From Macrotrachela quadricornifera (taxonomy: Eukaryota; Rotifera; Eurotatoria; Philodinida; Philodinidae), in assembly GCA_022393335.1 (NCBI GenBank), contig JAJEKB010000249.1, positions 1 through 64,000 on the forward strand: a stretch of 64,000 nt of DNA. The letters run 5' to 3'. Positions 10,913-22,013 of this stretch are shown here, piece by piece. Positions within the stretch are counted from its first letter, which is position 1, and each line of letters starts with the position of its first letter. A program made the position numbers and the translations under genes. The notes under the pieces were generated by a model. It made no database searches, was not told the DNA's origin, and saw nothing but the letters and a program-made list of their open reading frames with translations.

Positions 10913-13900
10913 TTATAAAGGATGAAAAGCAATTGATGATGAACGAACAAAATATGATCTTGGTGTTAATATTGGTGTATGTTGATGTTTTTGTATTTGA
11001 TCTGTATTTATTGTTAATAATTCTTGTTGTTTTATAATACATCGACATGTACAATCTTTTTCTGGACAATATCGATGTTTTATTTCTGATGATGAAAACC
11101 ATGAATGCATATGAATTAAATGTCCGCCATGAGCACATATTGCACATAAAAAATATTGACCAATAACGGGTTGTAAACAAATTGAACAAACAATTATTGA
11201 TGATGTTTGATTTATTGATGCTGATGATTGACAATTATGATTAATTTGTTGTAAAATTTGTGTACGTTTATAAAAATGTTTCCAACGATGTAATAAACTT
11301 GCATAAGAATATAAAATTGGATCATAATGATGTTCATTAAGAATTTTTTTTTTCATATATGGTGTTTCTAACATTGTTAATAGAAACATACTTGCTGATT
11401 GTATATCACCATCATTAACATAATGTGATATTAAATGTTTAATTAAACCTAAAAAAGACAAATATTTCGTTTTATTTGGTGGTTTTTTTCTATAAAATAT
11501 TTTTTACCCTGAGCAATTGGTGTTTGAAACCATGGATGATTATCTGATAAATTTGATTGTATATTTAATAAACCAGCAAGTAAATGCCAACAATGTGCTA
11601 ATTCATGTTTAGCCATTTTTTCTGTTAATTGTTGATTTATTTTACACATATAAATTAAATCATTTAAAGTAAGTTTATAATTATCAGCTAATTTTTTACT
11701 AACAGGTAAAAGTATTGATACATCATATATTGATACTGTTGAAATAGCTTGTGATAAATTATGATTAATAGGACGACGAAATGATGTTGATATACGTTGA
11801 TAATCACCAATAAGACTTAATGATAATGATGAACGTACAGGAGCAGAAAACATTGTTGTTCGTTGATTTGTAAATCCAGGTTGAATTTTTACTGTATTTG
11901 TTACTGTTGTTGTTGACCGATAACTTGAAAGAAAAAAGAAAATAATAAAAAAAGAAATTAAATAAAATAATTATTTACCTTGATGATTGTTCATCTGTAC
12001 TAGAATTTCCTCGACTTTTTGTTACTGTTAAACTAATTGATCGCATATGAAATGTTGGTGGTCGATTAATAATTCCATCATTTATATTATTAAGAATTGG
12101 TGGTGCAGATGTTGGTTGTTGTTGAATATTTAATGTTCGACCAAAACATATTAAATGTGTTCCACCAGCAAAACGTGCACCACATGTACGTGCATTTGTT
12201 CGTATAGATGAACTATTTGATATTTGACTATCATTTGTACGTAATGATGATGATGATGGTGATTGAGTTAATATTTGATTTGAATTTTTATTTTTATTAT
12301 TATTATTATTGTTATTATTAATACCATTTGATAATTCAAGATCTAAACTATTTATTGATTCTTCATGTTGTTTTTTATTTATTTTTTTCATTAATAAAGT
12401 TGAAGAAAATTTTTCTTGTTTATAATATGAATTAAATAAATGTTTTAATTTTAATAAACATGTATGTAAACATAATTGTCCAGAATAAAAACATTTATAA
12501 GATGTTTCATCAAACATTGTTTGAATACGTGTTTGAAATAATTTAATATGTTCATTTGTATTATGAATTAATGATAAATTAAAACGTACAGATAATTGAG
12601 ATATTATTGGATAATGACGTGAAAGAAATAAATAAATACGAAATGAACCTAAACCATCAAATGGATAAATACAACGAAGTATACACATTCGACGTTGTTC
12701 ATCTTTTACTTCAACAAGAATATGTGAACCATATGTTTCTTGTAATGAATTGAATTCATTTTGAATAGATACTTCTTTTGTACTACTATCTGTACGATCT
12801 GAACTGAAATAAAAAAGAACCGATAAAGAAATTTTTTTTTTAAGGTACTAATAAGATTCTTGACAGCTTTTCATATTCAATTCAGAGATACTCTTCAAAA
12901 TTTTTGTCACCAAAGAGTGCTCCACTTGCGATAGTTAATTGTTTTAACAATCACAATTGGTTGTGATTTAGTTTTATACCAAAGACAATTTGGTTTGCCA
13001 GTACAGACGACCAATTTTACTAAAACTTGATCTCGAATTCCATGTAAGCTCTACTACATCTGCGACATTCATTTCAAGTTACAGACTGTCAATAAAATTT
13101 ACAAGAAATTTTCTCAGACATATCTGAAGAGTGCGAAGATGAGGCTTGATCATCTCATTCTTTCCCATATTGAGAGCCATAGTTACTGGAATAACTAAAA
13201 TATAAAATAAATTTAAGAAGAAGCGTTAATGCTTGCTAATAGTAACTTTTACTCTAGTAATTATTTATCAATCCACTGATAAATCTTGTATCTATCCTTA
13301 TTTTAAGAACTTTCTTTTGTGAGATATAATATATTTCATAGGGTAATTATACTTACTTTATAGATAGATCATTTTCATCTCCAGTTTCAGATGATCCTAC
13401 ACTATTAATTCGTGAGGGTGACATTTCAGGAAAAGAATGTTCATCTAAATCACTTTCTCCAGCGTCAGTTATTACATCTTCAATAACATCCATTATTAAT
13501 TTATTTGAATTACTGCGATTTAATTGTTGTTGTCGAGATGAATTTGATGATGATTTCGATGAATCCGATAGACTTTTAATTGGTATTCGTGTATAATCAT
13601 TCCATGTTTGTCGAAATGTTGAATCCATATCAATTAAACGTAATTGTTCATCACGTGACCAAGTTAATATTGGAAAATGTTTTGTTAATTGATCATTTGA
13701 ACGTGATGGAAAAATTTGATTAAATAAATTAATAAATCTTGAATTTGTTACAAAACTAAAATCATTAATAGGTGATGGATTTGTTGATAATATACGATCT
13801 GTTAATGGTCTTATATAATGATCTTCATCCCAACGCCAACCCATAAAACCATATGTTGATGATATTGTATCACGAGATGCACAAATAAATAAACTATCAT

Positions 13901-15016
13901 AAGCTGTTGTTCGAACCTAAAATATTCAAAGATTATTATAAATTTTTTGATTTTTTTTTTCCATTATCACTTTAGTTAATGCAAACGGTAATTGTTCATT
14001 AGGCATAGATTCAGCTAATAGATGACCATTTGTTGAAAATACTCGTAATGAATTATCCATTGAAAGTGTAACAATCGAACGATTTTGCATTGACCAATCT
14101 ATATTAATAATACGTTGAGTATGTTCAATTGAACATAAATATGAATCTAGTCGACGCATATCATATATTCGTACACATCGATCACATTGAATAGCTAATT
14201 GATTACAATTATTTAATAAATTTGTTTTATCTGACATAGCCGATGGCCATTGTATATGACGAATATTAAATGGTGTTGATAATGTTAATTTTAAATTTGC
14301 TGGTGTTTTTGATGAACAATGTCGAATATCCCATATTTGTACTTGACCATCTAATGAACCGGTTAATAAACAATAAGGATCATTTGGCCAATAAGATATA
14401 GTTGATATAGGACGCTAAAGTAAAAAAAAAACATTAATTGAAAAACTCATTTGAGAATTTCTTTCAATGTTCTTCCAAATTTTAGATAGAATAGTAAAAA
14501 TACATATTATTCCATCGAAGCGTTGGTGGTGTAACGGTTAGCATGGTTGCCTTCCAAGCAGCCGACCCGGGTTCGACTCCCGGCCAACGCACTTCGCTTT
14601 TTTTTTTCTACCTGATGTTGAGTATCAATAATTGAAGTTTTTTCTTGTATACGTCCATGATCAACATTATAAAAATGAACAAGACGATCAACAGCTAAAG
14701 CATATTGATTTGTATCTTGAAAATTCCATTGTACAATAGGTCGATTAACATTACATATATCAAATAATGGTACTGTTTCAATATCACATGAACATGGTAT
14801 TATAATTGAATTATCATCACCGATTGTATTAACAACCGATGTAATAAATGTATCAAAATTAATAAATTTAAGTTGATGATTTCCAACAAGTAAAAGATAT
14901 TTTTCATTTTCATTAAATGCTATTGAATGACAATCAAGATTTGAAAAATTTTTACCAAAATCAAATGTAAATGAAAAATTTGATGATAAACCATTATTTC
15001 GTTCGTATAACATCAT
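10913..15016 (-). CDS. WDR59: WDR59 homolog, GATOR2 subunit
   Basis: GATOR2 relays amino-acid sufficiency to mTORC1 at the lysosome. Six exons. Exons 1-3 encode a WD40 propeller (HSIAFNENEKYLLLVG; PIVQWNFQDTNQYALAVD; CLLTGSLDGQVQIWDIRHC; RIINIDWSMQNRSIVTLS). Exon 4 (about 12806-11983) opens an RWD domain (RCIYPFDGLGSFRIYLFL) with a low-complexity Asn/Ser tail. Exons 5-6 end in a RING-like zinc region, CSICLQPVIGQYFLCAICAH then GGHLIHMHSW and CPEKDCTCRC, typical of WDR59/WDR24/MIOS. The zinc pairs that usually precede C.IC seem missing. I start at ATG 15016, which directly follows TTTGCAG; the longer frame from 15121 crosses that acceptor. Exon 1/2 intron (about 14612-14415) carries an antisense tRNA-Gly. 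The CLPB stop lies 114 nt upstream. Confidence 0.9.
14520..14591 (+). tRNA. tRNA-Gly (anticodon UCC)
   Basis: 72 nt including discriminator A. Acceptor stem GCGTTGG pairs with CCAACGC. The anticodon loop CTTCCAA gives UCC, reading GGA/GGG. The T arm contains GGGTTCGACTCCC, which also serves as the B box, and the D arm contains the A box (TGGTGTAACGG). No intron. A poly-T run of at least nine, the RNA polymerase III terminator, follows within about 10 nt. The gene sits on the strand opposite WDR59, inside its first intron, and is identical to the copy at 59179-59250. Confidence 0.97.
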
Positions 15017-15018
15017 CT
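15017..15018 (-). promoter_or_regulatory. Candidate trans-splice acceptor abutting WDR59 ATG
   Basis: Minus-strand CATGTTTGCAG is followed at once by the WDR59 ATGATG. It lies within the 114-nt gap after the CLPB stop. There is no room for an independent first exon, so spliced-leader addition fits best. Confidence 0.5.
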
Positions 15019-15130
15019 GCAAACATGAGATTTTTCTTGAAAAACGAAAAGAAGGAAGACCTAATTGTTTCTTGTGTTTTTTTAAAATTTTATTCAAAAA
15101 AAACAAAAGCAAAAATGACATCTCTTATTT

Positions 15131-17679
15131 CTAAAATTGATATGTTTTAAGATGATCTTCAGGTTTAATATCTGTATAAGTTACATTTGTTGTTTGATTA
15201 TTAGTATTATTATTATTAAAAAGTCCACTAATTAAACCTCGTCCACCTGTTGTTTCAACTTTTTGTAATTTAACTGAACTATGAATTGTTTCAGTATTTG
15301 ATCCATTTGTAAATGGAGTATGAAAAAGATTTTCTTGAGCAGTAAGTAATATTTGATTACCACTTTCAATTAAACCTTGTTCATGAGCAGCAGCTAATTG
15401 ATTGACAGCAGATCGTTCAACCTATAAAAAATAAATTTTCTTAAATAAATAAAAAATAAAATAATCTTACTTCATGTTTAAGTGATCGAGCTCCATAATT
15501 AATATCATAACCATCAGCTAAACAATCAAGAGCTTTACGATCCCATATAATATCAATATTATGTTGTTCTTTAGCCTATAAAATAAAATAATAATAGAAA
15601 ATTTTTTGTTTCTTTTTTAGATTTTAAATTAAAATTTTACTCGTTGTTTCCAAAATTCAAGTTCTTTTAGAAGTAATTTATTAATTTCACTTTTTGAAAA
15701 TGGTAAAAAATAAACCATTTCATTAATACGTCCAAGAAATTCATCACGACGAAAATGTCTCTAAAAGAAAGTTATAGATATTCTCTTTTATTTATATAAT
15801 TAAAATTTTTACTTTTAATATTGGTTTAACAACTTTATCTTTAAATTGTTTTGATACAGTTATACGACTTTTACTATCATCTTCTTCTTGTTGTTGTTGA
15901 TTATTATCATCTATATAGAAATAAAAATAATATATTGAAATAAAAAAAATTAAAGAAAAAATTTACTTGATGAAATTGTTGTATTAATTAATGGTGGCTT
16001 TTTTTCTTCTTCTCTTCTTAAATCTTGTGCATAATTTGCAATTTCTTCACTAGCTAAATTTGATGTCATTACATAAATTGCTTGTTTTCCATCAATTGTT
16101 TTTCCTTTACCATCAGTTAAACGTCCCTAATAAATAAAGTATACATATATCGTAAGTACATCACTTTTTTTTGTTAATAATACTTCATCAAATAATTGTA
16201 ACATAACTGTTAAAACATCTGGATGAGCTTTATCAACTTCATCAAAAAGTACAACAGCTGTTGGACATTTTTGTAATGCATCAGTTAATTGTCCACCTTC
16301 TTGATATCCAATCTAAAAAGAAGAAAAAAAAAACAAAAACAAAATCTTAAGTTTTTATTTTCTTTTATTCAAACTTTCATATCCAGGTGGTGCACCAATT
16401 AATTTTGATACTTCATGTTTTTCTTGATATTCACTCATATCAATACGTATAAAACAGCGTGTTTGATTTTTTTCACCATTTAAATATTTTGCTATTTGTT
16501 TAGCTAATTCAGTTTTACCAACACCGGATGAACCGAGGAAAAGAAATACTAATGGAGATTCATCACTTGTCCAACCTGATTCTTTTCGTCGTATAGCTAA
16601 AAAAAAATGATTATTATTATTATATAACGAAATTTATTTTTTTTAAATAAAATTAACCAGAACAAACTGTTGATATAGCATAATTTTGTCCAACAATATG
16701 TTGTTTTATACGAATTTCCAATGGTCTTCGTCGTCGTTCAATTTTAATTCTTTCTTCATGTAATTTTTTTGCCTAGAAAAAAAATACAAAAGACAAAAGA
16801 AATGTTTTCTTTTTTCTCTTTAATTTAATAAAACAAACATTTTTTTCAAATTGAATTAATAATTCTTTACGTTGTTGTAATGCATAAGCCGATGGTAAAT
16901 GTCCTTGTTCATTTTCAATTAAAGGATCTGCACCATATTCAATTAAAATATTTATTATAGGTATATTATCATTTAATACAGCATAATGAAGTGCTGTAAA
17001 ACCATTAAATGTTGCTCGAGATGAAAGACGATCACAAAATTCTTCTTCTCGTTTTGCATGAACTAAAATTTTAATAAGAAAATATTTTTAATTTTTAAAA
17101 AAATGTTTTTTTTCACCTTGTGTAGGATGCCAATGAACTTTTTTGGCCATTGAATGTACATTTGTAAATTCATCAGATTGATTTGGATCAGCACCTTTTG
17201 AAAGTAAATATTTAACACAATCAGTTTTATTATTTATAACAGCAACAAGAAGTGGTGTCCAACCAAGTGGATGTCGAAGATTAACATCTAGTTTTTCTTG
17301 TTCAATTAATCTATTTAAATATAAATGTTTTTTTTTATGAGAAATTTATATTGAATTTATTTACTTTTGAAGAATTTCTAATTGACCATCATGTGCAGCT
17401 TGAAAGAATTGTTTTTCTAGAAATATTTATTTTAATTAGAAATATTTTTATATGAATTATACCTGTATGAGATAAATCTTTTTCAAGAGCCTTTGCATGA
17501 ACAATAAATGAACGAGTTAATTGATCATAAGATGATAATTTATATATAGTTGTACTAATAACAGTAGCAGCACTTAATGAAGTCCAAAGACGACGATTAG
17601 ATCGAAAAGATGATGAAATATTAGAGGAAGATAATAAGAGTAAACGACGAAATGTACGAAAGAAATATCTGGAAGTCAT
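15131..17679 (-). CDS. CLPB: Mitochondrial CLPB / Skd3-type ankyrin-AAA+ disaggregase
   Basis: ATP-driven protein disaggregase of the mitochondrial intermembrane space. The N-terminus [18 protein letters not shown] with further Arg/Ser and no acidic residue is a good mitochondrial presequence. Ankyrin repeats follow ([40 protein letters not shown]), then one AAA+ module: HIVGQNYAI, Walker [32 protein letters not shown] with GYE pore loop, Walker [13 protein letters not shown], and sensor 1 YVMTSNLAS. The C-terminal ClpB-D2 small domain is spread over the last exons, ending EDHLKTYQF. Ankyrin plus a single AAA+ module is diagnostic of animal CLPB rather than bacterial ClpB. About ten exons with short introns. 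Acceptor TCTATTCAG abuts the ATG (AG at 17681-17680). It is followed by WDR59 after 114 nt. Confidence 0.93.
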
Positions 17680-18477
17680 CTGAATAGATCTCTTTGTAAA
17701 ATATTCTAGAAAAGAAACTTCAATTTAGAGTTGGAGATGAGATCGATGGACATCAATGGATAGGTTCTAAAAGCAAAGCAAAGTAAATTCTTTTTTAAAA
17801 GAGGTCGCTCTTACACAATCATAACTCTTTTTTTTCGAAACATTTGATATAACACTATTCCATTTCAATAAAAACGTATTTCAACTGAAGAATTCCAAAA
17901 TCTTTTGATTACTATTATTTGCTAAAATTAATATAGAAATTTTATGACTTCAACTGAATCTTGTGAATGTTCATTGTAAAGATATTCGTCAAATTATACC
18001 TTGTATGGCTTTAGTAGAAGATATTCAGTTATAATTTGATGTGCTATTGTTTATGGAATGAAACAGACTGTTTCAAGAGTTGAAACATTTAATAATGACT
18101 TGTTATTGATATTTTAATGTTCGTAAGCATAAGATATTCAAATTTGTTTTTTATGACAAACTTTTGTGGAGCACTTCCTAATATTGCAGATATTTTCAAA
18201 TTATTTGATAAGATGTTTTCATCCCAATTGATGAATAGTGTTCGATTTTATTATCAGTCATAAAGCTATTTGTTTTATGTTTCAAACTACACAATCGTAG
18301 TACATAAAGAATTGAGCTTTGTTCTAATCATTACATCAATCGATTTCGGCGCAAAATTCAAGAATTAATTCTCAAATTCAGTTTTTTAGTATTTTTTTCA
18401 AAAAAAAAGTAAAATAAATTTATTCATTTTTCTTAAAATTACAAGATTTCTACAGTTCTATTTAATTATAATTAATT
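17680..18477. other. Intergenic, nothing recognised
   Basis: AT-rich 0.8 kb between the CLPB start and the 3' end of the pentapeptide gene, both on the minus strand. No coding frame seen. Confidence 0.5.
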
Positions 18478-19266
18478 TCAACCAGCTATAGTTGAACCAT
18501 TTGGAAGTATAGCACCTTGTAAACTTTGTATTTGTATTAATTGTTGACTTGTAATATTTGCTCCATATAAATTAGTATAATTAAATATTGCTTGTGTCAC
18601 ATCTGTATTAGTCCAATCTGTTCTTTGTAATGATGCATAACTAAAATCTGCATATGAACAATTTGATTCATGAAATATTGAATCATCTAAAATTGAATAT
18701 GAAAAATTACTTTGATATAAAGAAATTTTTTTAAATGATATATTTCGTGCTACGATGTTAATAAATTGTAATTGATTATAATAAGAATTTTGAGGAAAAA
18801 TTAATGATGATAAATCTGCATGTGATATATTAATACGATATTGTATACCACTATCAATTAATAATTGTATAAGAAAAATTTTTCTTCGTGGATCAAGTTG
18901 TCTTAAAGTATGTAAAGTTTTTGTTCGAATAATTAATAAAATACGATCATCATCATCATCATTATCATAATTAGTAGAATTTTTCAAAAAATTATATTTA
19001 AGAATAAGATTAGTTAAATCTTTTTGATAAGTATTTAATAGAACTTGTTTTTGTTCATCATGTAATGATTGAATATTTTTTAAACGATTATCATATGCAC
19101 GTATTTTAGAATTTTCATGATGATGTTCACTTAAATGTTCTTGTTGTAACGGTAAAACAATTGTTAATACACCAATAATAAGTGGAATAAAAAGATTTGA
19201 TATTAAATTAACCCAGTCGTACAATGAATGATTTAAACATCCTCGTTGAAATCTTTTATTAAGCAT
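18478..19266 (-). CDS. Membrane-anchored pentapeptide-repeat protein
   Basis: 262 residues, intronless. A hydrophobic segment near residues 20-40 (LISNLFIPLIIGVLTIVLPL) is followed by a charged, helical, coiled-coil-prone region (HHHENSKIRAYDNRLKNIQS...), an acidic run (YDNDDDDDR) and a region like RTLRQLDPRRKIFLIQLLID. The last third (about 175-255) has pentapeptide repeats A(D/N)LXX: ISHADLSS, QSNFSYSILDDSIF, CSYADFSYASLQRTDW, FNYTNLYGANI. This arrangement, TM then a helical linker then a right-handed quadrilateral beta helix, resembles bacterial pentapeptide proteins, and similar genes occur in bdelloids. A horizontal origin is plausible but not shown here. Function unknown. Confidence 0.72.
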   Translation of the reverse strand: MLNKRFQRGCLNHSLYDWVNLISNLFIPLIIGVLTIVLPLQQEHLSEHHHENSKIRAYDNRLKNIQSLHDEQKQVLLNTYQKDLTNLILKYNFLKNSTNYDNDDDDDRILLIIRTKTLHTLRQLDPRRKIFLIQLLIDSGIQYRINISHADLSSLIFPQNSYYNQLQFINIVARNISFKKISLYQSNFSYSILDDSIFHESNCSYADFSYASLQRTDWTNTDVTQAIFNYTNLYGANITSQQLIQIQSLQGAILPNGSTIAG

Positions 19267-19574
19267 TGAACAGTTTTTTATCTTTCGATAAGAGTATGTT
19301 GATCAATGAAATTACTAGGTTATCTCTTTTTATATTGTTTTATGACCTTTTTTTATTAGTTCTTTCAATGAGTAATCGATAGATGAAAAGGGTATATTGT
19401 TATATAAGAGTAATAAAATAATTGTTGTAAAAAGAGAAACAAAAGCAAAATTCTTTTCCTTCAACCCTATCAAATAATATTTTGAACTTTAGAATTTAAT
19501 TATATTTAGTTATTTAAAGATAATACAAAATTAATTTAATTAATCGTTCTTATAAGAGTAAATCGTTTTTATAA
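19267..19574. other. Short intergenic spacer
   Basis: 308 nt of AT-rich sequence between the pentapeptide gene start and the Cys-rich gene stop. It probably holds a promoter and a 3' UTR; nothing specific seen. Confidence 0.5.
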
Positions 19575-19889
19575 TCAACAATCACATCCACCACAGTCAC
19601 AATTATCACATCCTCCACAATCACAATTATCGCATCCACCACATTCACAATTATCACATTCTCCACAATTACATTCACAGCATCCATCAGGATTATTGTT
19701 GTGTGATGCTAAACAACAAGCCCAACATAGACAGTCCATCAAACTATCACACATGAAATTTGTACTTGAATTAATTGCATATCCGGGTTCAGTATTGCTT
19801 GCACTTCTCCCATACACTTGTTCGCTTTCTTCTACTGTATTGGGCTGTTTTATTACACGGTATTGATATGTTTGTGGTGTGTCGACCAT
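19575..19889 (-). CDS. Small Cys-rich protein with GGCDNCDC repeats
   Basis: 104 residues, single exon, family not recognised. The polar N-terminal half (TYQYRVIKQPNTVEESEQVY, ...EPGYAINSST) leads into a Cys/hydrophobic patch, MCDSLMDCLCWACCLASHNN, then a tail built of eight-residue repeats: CGECDNCE, CGGCDNCD, CGGCDNCD, CGGCDC. The DNA shows a matching 24-bp tandem repeat (about 19577-19660). The tail could bind metal in the way metallothioneins do, and the Cys patch could be palmitoylated or membrane-seated; both are inference. A diverged paralogue with the same order of parts lies at 46257-46583 on the other strand. Confidence 0.65.
   Translation of the reverse strand: MVDTPQTYQYRVIKQPNTVEESEQVYGRSASNTEPGYAINSSTNFMCDSLMDCLCWACCLASHNNNPDGCCECNCGECDNCECGGCDNCDCGGCDNCDCGGCDC
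19577..19660. repeat. 24-bp coding tandem repeat
   Basis: About three and a half copies of a unit containing CACAATTATCACATCC(T/A)CC on the plus strand, encoding the GGCDNCDC octapeptide on the minus strand. Copies differ at a few positions. Confidence 0.7.
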
Positions 19890-22013
19890 TATTGATATTG
19901 TACAATTTTTATAATAGAATCAAAATTCTGTCAAGTTTCGTTCAATGTTATAAGATGTCGTTCTTTGTAAAATGTTATTTATGAGAAAGAACACAATGTG
20001 GACTTTTATTTTCAGTTGTCTGGCAAACATGAGACAAGTCAAATAATGATGATGTTACATAGAGATAAAATAATCAAGTCATAAAAAAACAACTTTTCTT
20101 CCTTAGTTTATTGTTTGCTTAGATTATTTTTGTCCTTTTGTTTAATCTCTTGATTTTCAATAAACTTATACTAAGAAGAATATATAATATGTTTTATTTG
20201 AAGTACGAAAGAGTGACTTGAACGTTTGTTTATCCGGATGTTATGTCTTTTGTTGAAAACACATTTCGTCAATAAAACATTTTGTCAACAGACAATAATT
20301 ATTTTATTTCTTTCTTTTCTCTTAGTATTGAGAAAAGTTTAGACATTTTTATAAAGGATCTATTGAAATTTCTTTTTTAGAATTCATTAGTTTTTCATCA
20401 ACACACCGAATTTATTTATTCGTAGTACACAATGCATTTTGATTAATCCAGAAGAATCAGTCATTATTCTCAGCTGTTCATCGCCTTAAATGTTGTGCCG
20501 CTCTATCCTATGTATTGTCTTCGCTTTCGCTCTCAACCAAGTACTTACATGTATCTGATTCCTTCCATTTCATAACAAAACGTGTAGCGAAATTTATAGA
20601 AAAATCCTCGGAAAAAATAAACTCTCAAAGCTCTTGATTCCTTATAATTTATTCGACTATGACGTAAAAAAAATTCAAACTTTCATGGTATATAAGAAAC
20701 TATTTATCTTTTCTAAAGAAAAATCTGATTTCTTGATTTGATCAACATTTTAATGAATTCTTTTCGACAATCTAACATTCAACAAAAAGACATTCGACAG
20801 AAAACATTTTTACCATAATTTCTAGCGAAAAAAGAAGTAAAGATGTCAGATAGTAATACTTTGAAACATCGTATAATAAAAACGATACTGATATAAAGTA
20901 GTACAACTACTTACAGTTCGATTCAAATATTCTTTTTTAAAAATTTTAAATGATTAGATAATTCATTACATGTTGGATTTATCCATTGTATTTTGTTGTG
21001 AATTTTTTTCTTGTAAGAATGAATCCTTCCAGATAATTAGATATTAACAGAACTTTTTATTGTTTTTTGATATTTTCATGTTCAATTCCGATTAAAATTA
21101 TCAATCGGAAACAGCTCATGATATTCAATGAGCATATAGTGTCGAAGACACAAATGCGAAAAGATAAATATATCTTAGTAATCTTTGTATGAGCTATATC
21201 TACTCTTCATTGGATAATCGTCTTTCAAGAAAAGTGTTCATTCAAAATTTGTATAAATTGACATAGTTTGTTTATGATCTTTAAGATCATTCAAATAGTT
21301 ATTATAAAGTTTGAACTGCTTGATGAGATCTTTGAGAAAGGACAAAATCGTGATCATGTTATGCTAGAATCACTTTCATTTACCCTCAAGAAAGTCATGC
21401 TTTTCGTATATTTTGGATAGAAATTTTTGACTTTTACTAGAGCTATACTTTGCAACATTGATTTTTACTTCTTATGTTTGTGCACGTCATCTATATAAGA
21501 AAAAGAGGAAGCGCTCGTCGAAAATATTTCTTTCTCTTTCCATTATATAAGTTTGTTTTCTAACGCAACAAAAACTTGTACATGATTCATATACCACTCA
21601 TCCTCTTCTATGCTTCTGATTTGTTCCTTTGTCGCAAATTCTTCTACAATCGTACGTATGACTCCATACATCTGTCAATACGCATGGCAGAACATTTTAC
21701 TCTTACCATGTCCTTTATTCTAAAAAATTCTCATTTTTTCTTGTCTTAATTCTTTTGTATCTGTTAATATTTAGCCTACGTTTCTATTTCGTTTAAGCGA
21801 CTGATTCTTTTATCGATGCATTGTATCTGTATGCCTGTTTTTCTTCTCTTTCTGTTTTAACTAAAGGTAAACATGTGATGATTCATTTAGAATAACAAAT
21901 TATATAAAGGTGTTTGTTCCACATTTTTTGTTTCTTATCCGTGTGACAATCAATGACAACATTGATTGGTTAAAAAGGCAAAAACAAAATTTTAAATCAT
22001 TGCAAATTGTTCT
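19890..22013. other. Intergenic 2.1 kb, no gene seen
   Basis: AT-rich sequence between divergent genes (Cys-rich protein on minus, TDP2-like on plus). Only chance open frames with no coding character. Confidence 0.5.

Noticed and set aside
10869..11234. Minus-strand 121-aa frame overlapping the WDR59 zinc-finger exon
   Set aside because: Shadow of the RING-coding exon in another frame; no domain of its own.
14507..15121. Longer WDR59 start from ATG 15121 (MSFLLLFFLNKIL...)
   Set aside because: The extra residues are encoded by poly-T intercistronic sequence, and a good acceptor (TTTGCAG) abuts the ATG at 15016. The lower end of this frame also runs through the antisense tRNA.
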